Below are positions 25,227-33,377 of a stretch of DNA of 64,000 nucleotides, in pieces. The stretch comes from Multivorans sp965232105 (GTDB lineage: Bacteria; Acidobacteriota; Thermoanaerobaculia; Multivoradales; Multivoraceae). The DNA is taken from NCBI GenBank assembly GCA_965232105.1, contig OZ246956.1:1612001-1676000 (forward strand), given 5' to 3'. The notes below the pieces were generated by a model, which saw nothing but the letters and a program-made list of their open reading frames with translations, had not been told where the DNA came from and did not search any database. Made by a program: the position numbers and the translations under genes. The first letter of the stretch is position 1; each line of letters opens with the position of its first letter.

Positions 25227-26354
25227 ATGAGGGATCGATCTTCCAAATCCTCGGGCGGCGTGCGGCGACCGGCCGAGTTCGCCGACGGCCAGGGGCTGGA
25301 ACCGCTCGAGGCGCTCGACCTGGGCTCCGTCGAGTCCTTCTCCGACCTCCTCGCGGCGATGAAATCGACGTCGTTCGGGGGCCGTCAGCTTGGCGAGGCG
25401 GCGGACGTGCTCCATGACATGGCTGCGGATCCGGACTGCCTGGTGGTCGGCACGTTCACCGGCGCGATGACCGCGGCCAAGCAGGGGCTCGTCCTCTGCG
25501 ACATGATCGACCACGGGCTGCTCGACGCGATCGTCTGCACCGGCGCCCTGATGGTCCACGGCTTCGTCGAGTCCGCCGGGATGGTCCACTTCAAGGTTCC
25601 GGCGGGCGATGGCGGGCTGGACGACCGCTCCGCGTACTACGCCGGTTTCGACCGCATCTACGACACGCTGGAGCTGGAGAGCAACCTGGACCGGGTGGAG
25701 CTCATCGTCCACTCCATCCTGGAGCAGTGGCCCGAGGGCGAGGTCGCGTGTTCGCGGACCCTGAACGAGGCGTTCGGGCGGTGGCTGAGCGAAGGCGCAG
25801 GTTCAGAGGTAGAGGCACAGGCAGAGGCGGAGCCGGGCCAGAACCGGCCGGTGCGCGGCGTGCTTTCATCCGCCTGGCGCCGTGGCGTCCCGGTCTACGT
25901 GCCGGCGTTCACCGACTCGGAGATCGGGCTCGACTTCGCGCTCTTCAACCGGGCGCGCCGCCGGGTCGGGCGGGCGCCGGTGCGCTTCGATCCGTTCCTC
26001 GACCTGGAGCACTACACGGAGCTTGTTGCCAGCGCGAAACGGCTCGGGATCTTCACGATCGGCGGAGGGGTGCCGCGGAACTGGGCGCAGCAGGTGGCGC
26101 CGTACCTCGAGGCGGCGACGCGCCGGGATGGTGAAGAAGCCGATCCCCAGCGGTTCCGCTACGGCGTCCGCATCTGCCCGGAACCGGAGCACTGGGGCGG
26201 CCTGTCGGGCTGCGGCTACAGCGAGGGCGTGTCCTGGGGCAAGTTCGTGCCCGCCTCGGAGGGCGGCCGCTTCGCCGAAGTCCCTGCCGACGCCACCCTG
26301 GTGTGGCCGCTGCTCGTCGCCGGCGTGCTGGAGCGGATGGGGGTGCGACGCTAG
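25227..26354 (+). CDS. Deoxyhypusine synthase family protein
   Basis: A 375-residue member of the deoxyhypusine synthase fold, which uses NAD and spermidine to transfer an aminobutyl group. Family features visible include VGTFTGAMTAAKQGLVLCDMIDHGLLDAIVCTGALMVHGF, FTIGGGVPRNWAQQ and the catalytic lysine region GYSEGVSWGKF with Lys339. In eukaryotes and archaea the acceptor is eIF5A. Bacteria have no eIF5A, so a bacterial copy probably makes homospermidine or modifies another amine. A 25-residue Glu/Ala-rich insert (about 188-212) sits in a loop. The start is uncertain, since an in-frame start at 25134 also exists. It overlaps the convergent YbjQ gene by four bases. Confidence 0.8.
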   Translation: MRDRSSKSSGGVRRPAEFADGQGLEPLEALDLGSVESFSDLLAAMKSTSFGGRQLGEAADVLHDMAADPDCLVVGTFTGAMTAAKQGLVLCDMIDHGLLDAIVCTGALMVHGFVESAGMVHFKVPAGDGGLDDRSAYYAGFDRIYDTLELESNLDRVELIVHSILEQWPEGEVACSRTLNEAFGRWLSEGAGSEVEAQAEAEPGQNRPVRGVLSSAWRRGVPVYVPAFTDSEIGLDFALFNRARRRVGRAPVRFDPFLDLEHYTELVASAKRLGIFTIGGGVPRNWAQQVAPYLEAATRRDGEEADPQRFRYGVRICPEPEHWGGLSGCGYSEGVSWGKFVPASEGGRFAEVPADATLVWPLLVAGVLERMGVRR

Positions 26355-26665
26355 TCCAGCTTGACTGCCGTTCCCACGGCCAGCAGCTCCGCGGCGCCGC
26401 TCGTGATCACGGATGTCGTGAACCGCACCGCGACAACCGCGTCGGCGCCGAGGCTCTCAGCTTCCGCGACCATGCGGTCAAGCGCCTGCTCGCGGCTCTC
26501 GGCGACCATCTTCGTGTACTCGGTGACCTCGCCGCCCACGAGATTGCGAAACGCCGCGGTGATGTCCCTGCCCACGTGGCGGGCGCGGATCGTGTTGCCG
26601 CGCACGAGCCCCAGCGTCTGCGTGATGTTCCGGCCGGCGACTGTTTCGGTGGTTGCAATCAGCAT
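26351..26665 (-). CDS. YbjQ/UPF0145 family protein
   Basis: A 104-residue protein that matches the YbjQ (heavy-metal-binding domain, UPF0145) family over its whole length. It opens MLIATTETVAGRNITQTLGLVRGNTIRARHVG, continues with EYTKMVAESREQALDRMVAEAESLGADAVVAVRF, and closes with a strand ending in AVGTAVKL. The family forms pentameric rings, and its role is poorly understood. It lies 10 bp after the small membrane protein gene on the same strand, a pairing common for YbjQ. Confidence 0.9.
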   Translation of the reverse strand: MLIATTETVAGRNITQTLGLVRGNTIRARHVGRDITAAFRNLVGGEVTEYTKMVAESREQALDRMVAEAESLGADAVVAVRFTTSVITSGAAELLAVGTAVKLD

Positions 26666-26675
26666 CTCGGGACCC

Positions 26676-26912
26676 TCACCGCTGTATGTCTTTGTATTTG
26701 TCCGTCTTGCGGGCGATCAACTGCTGCCGGAGTACCGAAAGCAGCAACAGAGCCAGGCCGCCGTAAAGCGCTCCGACACCCAGCTTGATGTAGAGCGGTG
26801 CCTCGTCGTCGAGGACGAGGGCGTAGATCGCGAGGCCGCCCAGCGCGAGCACACCGGCGAGGAAGAGCAGCCAGCCGAGACCGCGGGTGATGCCGACCGT
26901 GGTATCCGCCAT
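26676..26912 (-). CDS. Small two-helix membrane protein
   Basis: A 78-residue protein with two hydrophobic segments (GLGWLLFLAGVLALGGLAIYAL and LYIKLGVGALYGGLALLLLSVL), a short acidic loop and a basic tail (RKTDKYKDIQR). No family name is certain. It is located immediately upstream of YbjQ and is probably cotranscribed. A GGAGG sequence precedes the start. Confidence 0.7.
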   Translation of the reverse strand: MADTTVGITRGLGWLLFLAGVLALGGLAIYALVLDDEAPLYIKLGVGALYGGLALLLLSVLRQQLIARKTDKYKDIQR

Positions 26913-26935
26913 TGCTGTGCCTCCTGAGTAAGCCC

Positions 26936-27601
26936 TCAGACCGCTTGACTCGCGGGTAGCTCGATTCCTGCGGGGCAGGTCACGCCGGTGCCGCCGAGGC
27001 CGCAGTAGCCGGCGGGGTTCTTCGCCAGGTACTGCTGGTGGTAGTCCTCGGCGAAGTAGAACGCCGGCGTTTCGAGGACCTCGGTCGTGATCCGGCCGAA
27101 GCCCGCGGCGGAGAGCCGCTGCTCGTACGCCCCCAGAGACGCTTCGGCGGTCCGCTGCTGTTCCTCGGAGTAAACGTAGATTCCGGAGCGGTACTGGGTG
27201 CCGATGTCGTTGCCCTGGCGCATGCCCTGGGTGGGGTCGTGGCTCTCCCAGAAGATGCGGAGCAGCTCCTCGTACGAGATCCGTTCGGGGTCGAACACCA
27301 CGCGGACGACCTCGTTGTGGCCGGTCATGCCGCTACAGACTTCGCGGTAGGTGGGGTTTGGCGTCGCGCCCGCGGCGTAGCCGACCGCGGTCGTGATCAC
27401 GCCGGGAGCCTCCCAGAACTTGCGTTCGGCGCCCCAGAAGCAGCCGAGCCCGAACATCGCCAGCTCGCTGCCTTCCGGGTACGGCGGCGGCAGCGGCGCG
27501 TCGAGCACCCAGTGGCGCGGAGGGACGGGCACACTCTCGGCGCGGCCCGGAAGCGCCTGGCCCGGCTTCGGAATGCGGGTCTTGTCGAAGAACCAACTCA
27601 T
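26936..27601 (-). CDS. msrA: Peptide-methionine (S)-S-oxide reductase
   Basis: A cytoplasmic repair enzyme that reduces methionine-S-sulfoxide in proteins. The catalytic Cys54 lies in GLGCFWGAERKFW. The conserved VGYAAG, TGHNEVVRVVFDP, FWESHDPTQGMRQGNDIGTQYRS and FYFAEDYHQQYLAKNP segments are intact. At 221 residues it is normal, including about 45 N-terminal residues typical of the longer bacterial form. No MsrB is fused or adjacent. Confidence 0.95.
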   Translation of the reverse strand: MSWFFDKTRIPKPGQALPGRAESVPVPPRHWVLDAPLPPPYPEGSELAMFGLGCFWGAERKFWEAPGVITTAVGYAAGATPNPTYREVCSGMTGHNEVVRVVFDPERISYEELLRIFWESHDPTQGMRQGNDIGTQYRSGIYVYSEEQQRTAEASLGAYEQRLSAAGFGRITTEVLETPAFYFAEDYHQQYLAKNPAGYCGLGGTGVTCPAGIELPASQAV

Positions 27602-27655
27602 GCCGGGATTCTAGCCGGCCTTGGGATTCCGGCCGGCTGGAGGACTCGCGGGGAG

Positions 27656-29083
27656 CTACGGAGCCGCGTTCAGAGACTCGCGGTGCCCGCAGATCGCATC
27701 CTCGATCCGCTCGACGATCTCGGGATGTTCGGCGGCGATGTCGAACCGCTCGCCGAGGTCGGTGCCGAGGTCGAACAGCAGCGGAGGATCGTGAACCTGC
27801 TCGTTGTCGAAGCCGCGCCAGGCGAGTTCGCCCTCCCCGCCGAGAGACTCCCACGACTCGAGGACGAGCTTGTGGTCGCCGACCCGGTAGGCCCACAGGC
27901 GTCCCCGGGTGCCGTAGTAGAACCACTCGTTCCGCGGGCTGGGCGTGCCGTGGAGGAGGGTGCCCGAGAGGTCGAGCGAGTCCAGCTCGCGTTCCGGCAG
28001 GTCCGCGCCGGCGATCGCGGCGAGGGTCGCCATCAGATCGACCTGGACGCCGATGTCGTCGATCGTCGCCGGCTCGATCGTCCCCGGCCACCAGAAGATG
28101 CCAGGCACCCGGAAGCCGCCCTCCCAGGCGGTGTGCTTGCCGTCGCGGAAGGGGCCGGGTGAGCCGCCGAGGTCGTAGTAGGTGAGCCAGGGCCCGTTGT
28201 CGCTCGAGAACACGACCAGGGTGTCCTCGGCGACGTCGCTTTCCTCCAGGGCGGCGACGACTTCACCGACCGACCAGTCGAGTTCCTCGATCACGTCGCC
28301 GTAGAGACCCGCCTTGCTGTGATCCTCGAACTCGGGCGAGCGGAAGATCGGCACGTGGGGCATCGTGTGGCCGAGGTAGAGGAAGAACGGCGACTCGGCC
28401 TCGACCTGCTCCTTCAGCCATGCCACGGACTCTTCCGTATAGCGCCGGGTGAGGGTCGGCTGGTGGGTCGGCGTTTCGATGGCCTCCTCCTGCCGGAACA
28501 GCGAGAAGACGAAGTCCTCGCTGGTCGCGTTCTTGATCCCTTCGTAGGTGTGAGGCACGTCCGGCCGCCGCCCGCCGTCGTTGAACTCCTCCACGCCGTA
28601 GAAGTAGTCGAAGCCGGCGCCGTTGGGGTGGACGCCTCCGGCCTCGAAACGCCCCGACATGCCCCACTTGCCGATGTAGGCGGTGGCGTAGCCGGCGGCC
28701 TGGAACATGTCGCCGATGGTCGTCTCGTCGGCGGGCAGGTTGGACCACCGGTTCAGTTCGCCTCCCTGGATGCGGACGGGCATCCTTCCGGTCGCGAGCG
28801 CGATGCGACTCGGGTTGCACAGCGGACTCGAGGCGTAGAACGAGGTCCAGCGCTGGCCTTCGGCCGCCAGCCGGTCGATGTGGGGGGTGCGGATGAGCGG
28901 GTGGCCGTAGGACGAGAGATCGCCGTAGCCCATGTCATCGGTCAGGATGATGACTACGTTGGGTGGGGCGGTCGAAGAGACGCGCTCTGCGGACTCCGTT
29001 CCGTCCGGGTTCGGTCCACACGCGCCCCAGACGACGACCAGCAGCGCCGCGGCGGTAACTCTGCGTGTGGTGCCGATCGTCAC
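27656..29083 (-). CDS. Sulfatase (arylsulfatase A type), lipoprotein
   Basis: An exported sulfatase of 475 residues when GTG 29083 is used. That start has GGAG nine bases upstream and leads directly into a lipoprotein signal (VVVWGAC, Cys22). The modification motif C-N-P-S-R begins at Cys89 and is followed by IALATGR, so Cys89 should become formylglycine. Metal ligands are Asp49-Asp50 (LTDDMGYGD) and the Asp-Asn in FSSDNGPW. It should cleave sulfate esters, but the substrate is unknown. The FGE at 13.0-13.9 kb could activate it. The sulfite-oxidase-like gene is divergent, 84 bp away. Confidence 0.9.
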   Translation of the reverse strand: MTIGTTRRVTAAALLVVVWGACGPNPDGTESAERVSSTAPPNVVIILTDDMGYGDLSSYGHPLIRTPHIDRLAAEGQRWTSFYASSPLCNPSRIALATGRMPVRIQGGELNRWSNLPADETTIGDMFQAAGYATAYIGKWGMSGRFEAGGVHPNGAGFDYFYGVEEFNDGGRRPDVPHTYEGIKNATSEDFVFSLFRQEEAIETPTHQPTLTRRYTEESVAWLKEQVEAESPFFLYLGHTMPHVPIFRSPEFEDHSKAGLYGDVIEELDWSVGEVVAALEESDVAEDTLVVFSSDNGPWLTYYDLGGSPGPFRDGKHTAWEGGFRVPGIFWWPGTIEPATIDDIGVQVDLMATLAAIAGADLPERELDSLDLSGTLLHGTPSPRNEWFYYGTRGRLWAYRVGDHKLVLESWESLGGEGELAWRGFDNEQVHDPPLLFDLGTDLGERFDIAAEHPEIVERIEDAICGHRESLNAAP

Positions 29084-29166
29084 TTCGGGCTCTCCAGTCG
29101 CGTTCCGGCGTCTGTGTGGAGGCGAGAGTAACGAAGCGCTGGCCGACGGCGGTAGGCTGGCGGAAC

Positions 29167-30465
29167 ATGGAAAGAAGGGTGCGCGGCCTTCACGAGGTCT
29201 TCTCCGCTGACCCGGAACAGGCCGACTGGAACCTGTGGGGTCGACGGGCCAATCCCCGCACACGGCGCGGATTCCTCCAGGGTCTCGGCGCGATGACCGC
29301 GTTGGTCGGCGCGAAGATCGTGTTCCACGAGTTCATGCCCGCCGGGCTGATTCCGGCGGCGTACGCAAATCAGGCGGAGCCGTTCACGATCGAAGGCAAG
29401 AACGGCCTGACCGTGCTCAATGACCGGCCGCTGTGCGCCGAAACGCCGGCGCACCTGTTGAACGATGACGTGACGCCGGCAAGCCGCCTGTTCGTCCGCA
29501 ACAACGGCATTCCGCCCCGGCAGGTGGACACGCGGAACTGGACCCTGACGGTCGACGGCGAATCGGCGGCCGGTGCGAAGACGTACTCCCTGGGCGATCT
29601 GAAGCAGGGCTTCGAGAACATCAGCCGCCAGTTGGTCATGGAGTGCGGCGGCAACGGCCGCTCGGAGTACGACCCGCCGGCATCGGGGAACCAGTGGACC
29701 GTGGGCGCGGTGGGCTGTCCCCGCTGGGACGGCATCCGCCTGCGCGACCTGCTGGAGGACTGCGGTTACCGGGAGGACGCGGTGTACGTCGCCTACTACG
29801 GCGCCGACACAACGGCGGATGGCGATGGCGTCCCCATCTCGCGCGGGGTGCCGGTCGCCAAGGCCCTGGAGGCCGAGTCGATGATCGCCTGGGGAATGAA
29901 CGGCGAGCCGCTCCATCCGATGAACGGCCATCCGCTGCGCCTGGTGTTCGGCGGCTGGCCCGGCTCGACATCCGGCAAGTGGCTGACCCGGATCGCCATC
30001 CGGGACATCGTGCACGACGGACCGAAGATGACGGGGATGTCCTACAAGGTTCCGCGTGAGCCCGTTGCGCCGGGGACCGAGGTGGCCGAAGAGGACATGC
30101 GGATCATCGAGGCGATGCCGGTCAAGTCACTGATCACCTATCCGCAGAGCGGGTTCCAGCATCCGCTCGGCGACGTGCTCCCGCTCCACGGCCACGCCTG
30201 GTCCGGGGACAACCAGGTGGAGCGGCTGGAGGTCTCGATCGACTTCGGCCGCACCTCGACGGGCGCTGAACTCCGGGCCCCGGCGAACCGTCTGGCCTGG
30301 CAGAACTGGGACCTCGACGTGACGTTCCCCGAGGCCGGTTACTACGAGGTCTGGGCCCGCGCCACCGACGCGAACGGCGACGCGCAGCCCATCGTCCTGC
30401 CGGGCTGGAACCCCCGCGGCTACCTGAACAACGCCTGCCACCGGATCGCCGTGTATGTGGCGTAG
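29167..30465 (+). CDS. Sulfite oxidase/SorA-like molybdopterin oxidoreductase, Tat-exported
   Basis: A 432-residue periplasmic molybdoenzyme. A Tat signal is present (TRRGFLQGLGAMTALVGA). The sulfite-oxidase fold is shown by the molybdenum-ligand Cys160 in MECGGNGRSEYD, by AWGMNGEPLHPMNGHPLRLV and by the C-terminal dimerisation domain with HGHAWSGDNQVERLEVSID. It may oxidise sulfite to sulfate or act on another S-oxide. The next gene encodes a c-type cytochrome whose start overlaps its stop, matching the SorAB heterodimer arrangement, so electrons should pass to that haem. Its sulfatase neighbour suggests a local theme of oxidised sulfur, though sulfatases release sulfate rather than sulfite. 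Confidence 0.88.
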   Translation: MERRVRGLHEVFSADPEQADWNLWGRRANPRTRRGFLQGLGAMTALVGAKIVFHEFMPAGLIPAAYANQAEPFTIEGKNGLTVLNDRPLCAETPAHLLNDDVTPASRLFVRNNGIPPRQVDTRNWTLTVDGESAAGAKTYSLGDLKQGFENISRQLVMECGGNGRSEYDPPASGNQWTVGAVGCPRWDGIRLRDLLEDCGYREDAVYVAYYGADTTADGDGVPISRGVPVAKALEAESMIAWGMNGEPLHPMNGHPLRLVFGGWPGSTSGKWLTRIAIRDIVHDGPKMTGMSYKVPREPVAPGTEVAEEDMRIIEAMPVKSLITYPQSGFQHPLGDVLPLHGHAWSGDNQVERLEVSIDFGRTSTGAELRAPANRLAWQNWDLDVTFPEAGYYEVWARATDANGDAQPIVLPGWNPRGYLNNACHRIAVYVA

Positions 30466-30901
30466 AAGCCTGAGCAGGAAGAGACTGGGTGCGCCGGCGT
30501 CCCCGCCGGCTTCCGAAAGACAACGCGCCGCGAAGCGGCGACCATCCGGCTTTGCCGCGGTCCTGCTCGTGACCCTAGCGGCCGCCGCCGCCCAGGAGGC
30601 GCCGCCGACAGACCCCGAAAGCGGTTTGATCAGAGACGCCACCGGCATCTGGGAAACGACCCGCGACCGCTGCACCGAGTGCCACTCGGCCATCCTGCTG
30701 GACCAGAACCGGACCGATCGCGACGGTTGGGTCCGGACGATCCGCCGCATGCTGGAGGAGGAGGGCCTCGAGCCGCTGGGCGAAGCGGAAGACCCGATTC
30801 TCGACTACCTGTCCAGGCACTACGGCGTGCAGATCAAGCCGACCGAGCTCAAGCGCCGTCGCCCGCCGCTGCGTCAACCGCCGATCGGCGATCCGCCCTG
30901 A
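30455..30901 (+). CDS. c-type cytochrome subunit of the sulfite dehydrogenase-like enzyme
   Basis: A 148-residue exported monohaem cytochrome with a CTECH haem site (Cys73, Cys76, His77). The signal-peptide core is GFAAVLLVTLAAAAAQ. The segment RDGWVRTIRRMLEEEGLEPL supplies a possible Met ligand. The start ATG 30455 overlaps the last codons of the molybdoenzyme, so translation is coupled. The n-region of the signal peptide (residues about 10-31, rich in Arg, Pro and Ala) is encoded by repeat copy 4. The hydrophobic core begins where the repeat ends. Confidence 0.8.
   Translation: MWRRSLSRKRLGAPASPPASERQRAAKRRPSGFAAVLLVTLAAAAAQEAPPTDPESGLIRDATGIWETTRDRCTECHSAILLDQNRTDRDGWVRTIRRMLEEEGLEPLGEAEDPILDYLSRHYGVQIKPTELKRRRPPLRQPPIGDPP
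30482..30550 (+). repeat. Palindromic intergenic repeat, short form (copy 4), inside a coding region
   Basis: It begins ACTGGGTGCGCCGGC-GTCCCC-GCCGGC and is followed by a second hairpin (CGCCGC-GAA-GCGGCG, 30526-30540). It is nearly identical to the first hairpin of copy 2. It lies in frame within the 5' end of the cytochrome gene. Confidence 0.8.
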
Positions 30902-30949
30902 GCGCAGGGGGAGTGCTAGGTACGCTCGAGAAGCCCGACGCTCCGGACG

Positions 30950-32776
30950 ATGAGTACATCTACTGGCCCAACTGACAACGGGGACGATCGCGTAGACGCG
31001 CTCGAAGCGCAGGTGCGCGCGCTTCAGGAGGAGGTCAGGGCGCTGCGGCGCGCCGTCGAGGGAGAGCGGGCCGGAGCGGAGGCGGCGGCGGTGACGGCGC
31101 CTTCTGCCGCGGCAACGCCGGCCAGGCCCAAGGTCGTCGATCCGGCGCCGCCGGCGGAGCCGGTCCCCGACCGTGCCGGATCGCAGGCCCGGAAGCCCAG
31201 GGCCGCTTGGCGCGATCTCGACCTGGAGGCGCTGATCGGCGGTCGCTGGTTGAACCGGATCGGCATTCTCACGCTCCTGATCGCTGCCGGTTTCTTCCTC
31301 CGCTACGCCTTCGAAAACGAGTGGATCGGGCCGACCGGACGAGTCCTCATCGGGCTGGTCAGCGGCCTTGCCCTTGCCGGTTACGGCGAGTGGCTCGCCA
31401 GGCGGGGGATGCGCTACTTCGCCGAGGGGATGACGGCGCTTGGCGCCGGCGTCGTCTATCTCTCGGGCTACGCCGCATGGGACTTCTACGAGCTCGTTCC
31501 GCAGCCGGCGGCGTTCGCTTTCCTTGCTCTCGTCACCGCGGCGGTGATCGGCCTGTCGGTGCGACGCGACTCGCAGCGACTGGCGGCTCTTGCGCTCGCC
31601 GGCGGCTACCTGACCCCCGCGTTGCTCAGCACCGGCACCGACGCTCAGGTCGTGCTTTTCAGCTACCTCGCCCTGCTCAGCGCCAGCCTGCTTGCTCTCG
31701 CCCTGCTGCGCGGCTTTCGGGTTCTGGCGCCGGCCGCCCTGGTCGCCACGGCCGTCTACTTTGTTGCCTGGTATGTGGAGTTCTACGAGGGCGAGCGGCT
31801 TCTCTCGACCGTTCTCTTCGGCACGCTCTTCTTTGTCGTGTTCATGGCGCTTCCTCTTGCCCGCGCACGCCTCGCGCGCCGTCTGCACCCGAGCGAGATC
31901 AGCGTGCTGGCGCTGGCGCTCGGCTTCTACGTGCTGCTGCTGCAACAGCTTCTCTACGATGAGCACCGCTGGTGGCTGACCGGCGTCGTTCTGGTTCTGG
32001 CAGCTCTCTACCTGGCGCTTTCCCGCGTTCTCGGGAGCTGGAGCGCTGGCCACGACCGTCGGGGACGGCAGTTGCAGGACCTGTTCGCGGTCCAGTCGGC
32101 GCTTCTGGCAACGATCGCCTTCCCGATCCGGCTGGAGGGCGACTGGATCACGGTGGCATGGACGGCCGAGGCCGTCGCCCTGGCGATCGCCGGTGCCCGC
32201 CTGCCGGCGCTGTGGATGCGCGTCTTCTCGGTGGGGTTGTTCGGCGTCGTCCTGTTGATGGCGCCGCAGGCCCTCCTCGGGCAGGACGACGACGTCCTGT
32301 TCATCAACCTCCGGTTCCTCACCCTGGCCGGTGCGGCGATCGGGCTCGCCGTAGCCGGGTTCACCGTGCGCCGCCTCGTGGAGAAGCCCCTGCCCCTGGA
32401 GCGCACGGGTTGGGCAATCGGTCTCGGCATCGCGAACATCGTCGCGCTCATCGCCGTGTCGCTCGAGACCTGGGATCTCGTGCAGGGACTCCGTTTCGAC
32501 CTGGACCTTGATCTCGCCGCCCAGGTCGCTCTATCGGCCTTGTGGCTCGTGTGGGCGGCTGCGCTCGTCGCCGCGGGGATCCGCCGTGATGTTCCCGGAC
32601 TCCGCTGGCAGGGCCTCGCGCTCCTCCTGGTCGTCGTCGCCAAGACCTTCCTCGTCGACCTGTCGTTCCTGGACCAGGGCTACCGGATCCTCTCCTTCCT
32701 CATCGTCGGCGCGCTGCTGGTGGCCGTGTCCTTCCTGTACCAGCGCCGTCGGCGGGGGGATGCGCCGGTAGAATGA
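30950..32776 (+). CDS. DUF2339 multi-pass membrane protein
   Basis: A 608-residue inner-membrane protein. Residues 12-40 form a coiled coil (DRVDALEAQVRALQEEVRALRRAVEG), followed by a Pro/Ala-rich linker and the DUF2339 entry motif (IGGRWLNRIGILTLLIAAGFFLRYAFENEWIGPTGR). After that come about 18 hydrophobic segments to the end. The function of the family is not established. It starts 49 bp after the cytochrome gene, without an obvious functional link. Confidence 0.85.
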   Translation: MSTSTGPTDNGDDRVDALEAQVRALQEEVRALRRAVEGERAGAEAAAVTAPSAAATPARPKVVDPAPPAEPVPDRAGSQARKPRAAWRDLDLEALIGGRWLNRIGILTLLIAAGFFLRYAFENEWIGPTGRVLIGLVSGLALAGYGEWLARRGMRYFAEGMTALGAGVVYLSGYAAWDFYELVPQPAAFAFLALVTAAVIGLSVRRDSQRLAALALAGGYLTPALLSTGTDAQVVLFSYLALLSASLLALALLRGFRVLAPAALVATAVYFVAWYVEFYEGERLLSTVLFGTLFFVVFMALPLARARLARRLHPSEISVLALALGFYVLLLQQLLYDEHRWWLTGVVLVLAALYLALSRVLGSWSAGHDRRGRQLQDLFAVQSALLATIAFPIRLEGDWITVAWTAEAVALAIAGARLPALWMRVFSVGLFGVVLLMAPQALLGQDDDVLFINLRFLTLAGAAIGLAVAGFTVRRLVEKPLPLERTGWAIGLGIANIVALIAVSLETWDLVQGLRFDLDLDLAAQVALSALWLVWAAALVAAGIRRDVPGLRWQGLALLLVVVAKTFLVDLSFLDQGYRILSFLIVGALLVAVSFLYQRRRRGDAPVE

Positions 32777-32780
32777 GCAA

Positions 32781-33086
32781 GTGCGTTTCCCTGCTGCGGT
32801 TGAGCGCCTACTCTGGGAATACGATCTCGAAGCGCTGAGGGCCGAGCCCGAGCTGCCCGAGGTCGTGATCGAGCGCGTCATGGCTCGCGGAGGCTGGGAA
32901 CCGATGCGTTGGCTTCTGAAGGCGGCGAGCCCGGAACGGCGGAGGCGCTTCCTTGAGGAACGGGGGCACAAGGTGCTCGCGCCGCGGGAACTCAACTTCT
33001 GGGCCTTGTTCAGTTCGGTGCCGGAAGAACGGACCGCCGAATGGGTACGCGAGGCGCGGAAGCGCGAAGCCGCCTGGCGCGGATGA
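32781..33086 (+). CDS. DUF6922-like protein, orphan antitoxin candidate
   Basis: A 101-residue protein starting at GTG 32781, four bases after the DUF2339 stop. LLWEYDLEALR, RVMARGGWEPMRWLLK and KVLAPRELNFWALF fit the pattern of the DUF6922 family. That family usually sits next to an AbiEii-type nucleotidyltransferase toxin. No such toxin follows; the next 290 bases are non-coding. It is either an orphan, a remnant of a toxin-antitoxin pair, or has a new role. The family call is by eye. Confidence 0.55.
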   Translation: MRFPAAVERLLWEYDLEALRAEPELPEVVIERVMARGGWEPMRWLLKAASPERRRRFLEERGHKVLAPRELNFWALFSSVPEERTAEWVREARKREAAWRG

Positions 33087-33377
33087 GCCGGTCGGCTCGG
33101 TTCTCGGGGACTTGAGACATCTGGCGCTCGGTCATGGCCTCACGCTACGTGGCGCCTCAAGGGCACCGAAGTCAGCGCCGAGCAGGCGGTCCGCCAAGCG
33201 GAAGGCTCGCGCGGCTTGCGGCGCCGAAGGTGGCCCGGGTTCGTTTCGGTCCGGACTCAGGGTGAAGCGCAGGAACCCGCCGATCGGACCGGGACCGACA
33301 AGGAGGGTTGCTTCAGGGTCTTCGCCTGAAGCAGTCTGGCGATAGTCGTCACCGTCTGGCGGTCGGCTTGCAGACGG
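33087..33377. other. Gene-free stretch between the DUF6922-like gene and sulfatase 2
   Basis: No convincing coding sequence on either strand. It does not look like a decayed AbiEii nucleotidyltransferase. It contains one good hairpin near its right end (33309-33333). Confidence 0.5.
33309..33333. terminator. Hairpin between convergent genes
   Basis: TGCTTCAGG and CCTGAAGCA form a 9-bp stem around a GTCTTCG loop containing the stabilising TTCG. It stands between the rightward DUF2339/DUF6922 genes and the leftward sulfatase and could serve either. There is no T tract. Confidence 0.55.

Noticed and set aside
33087..33308. Possible remnant of an AbiEii toxin after the DUF6922-like gene
   Set aside because: None of the three frames shows the nucleotidyltransferase motif or a plausible decayed copy.
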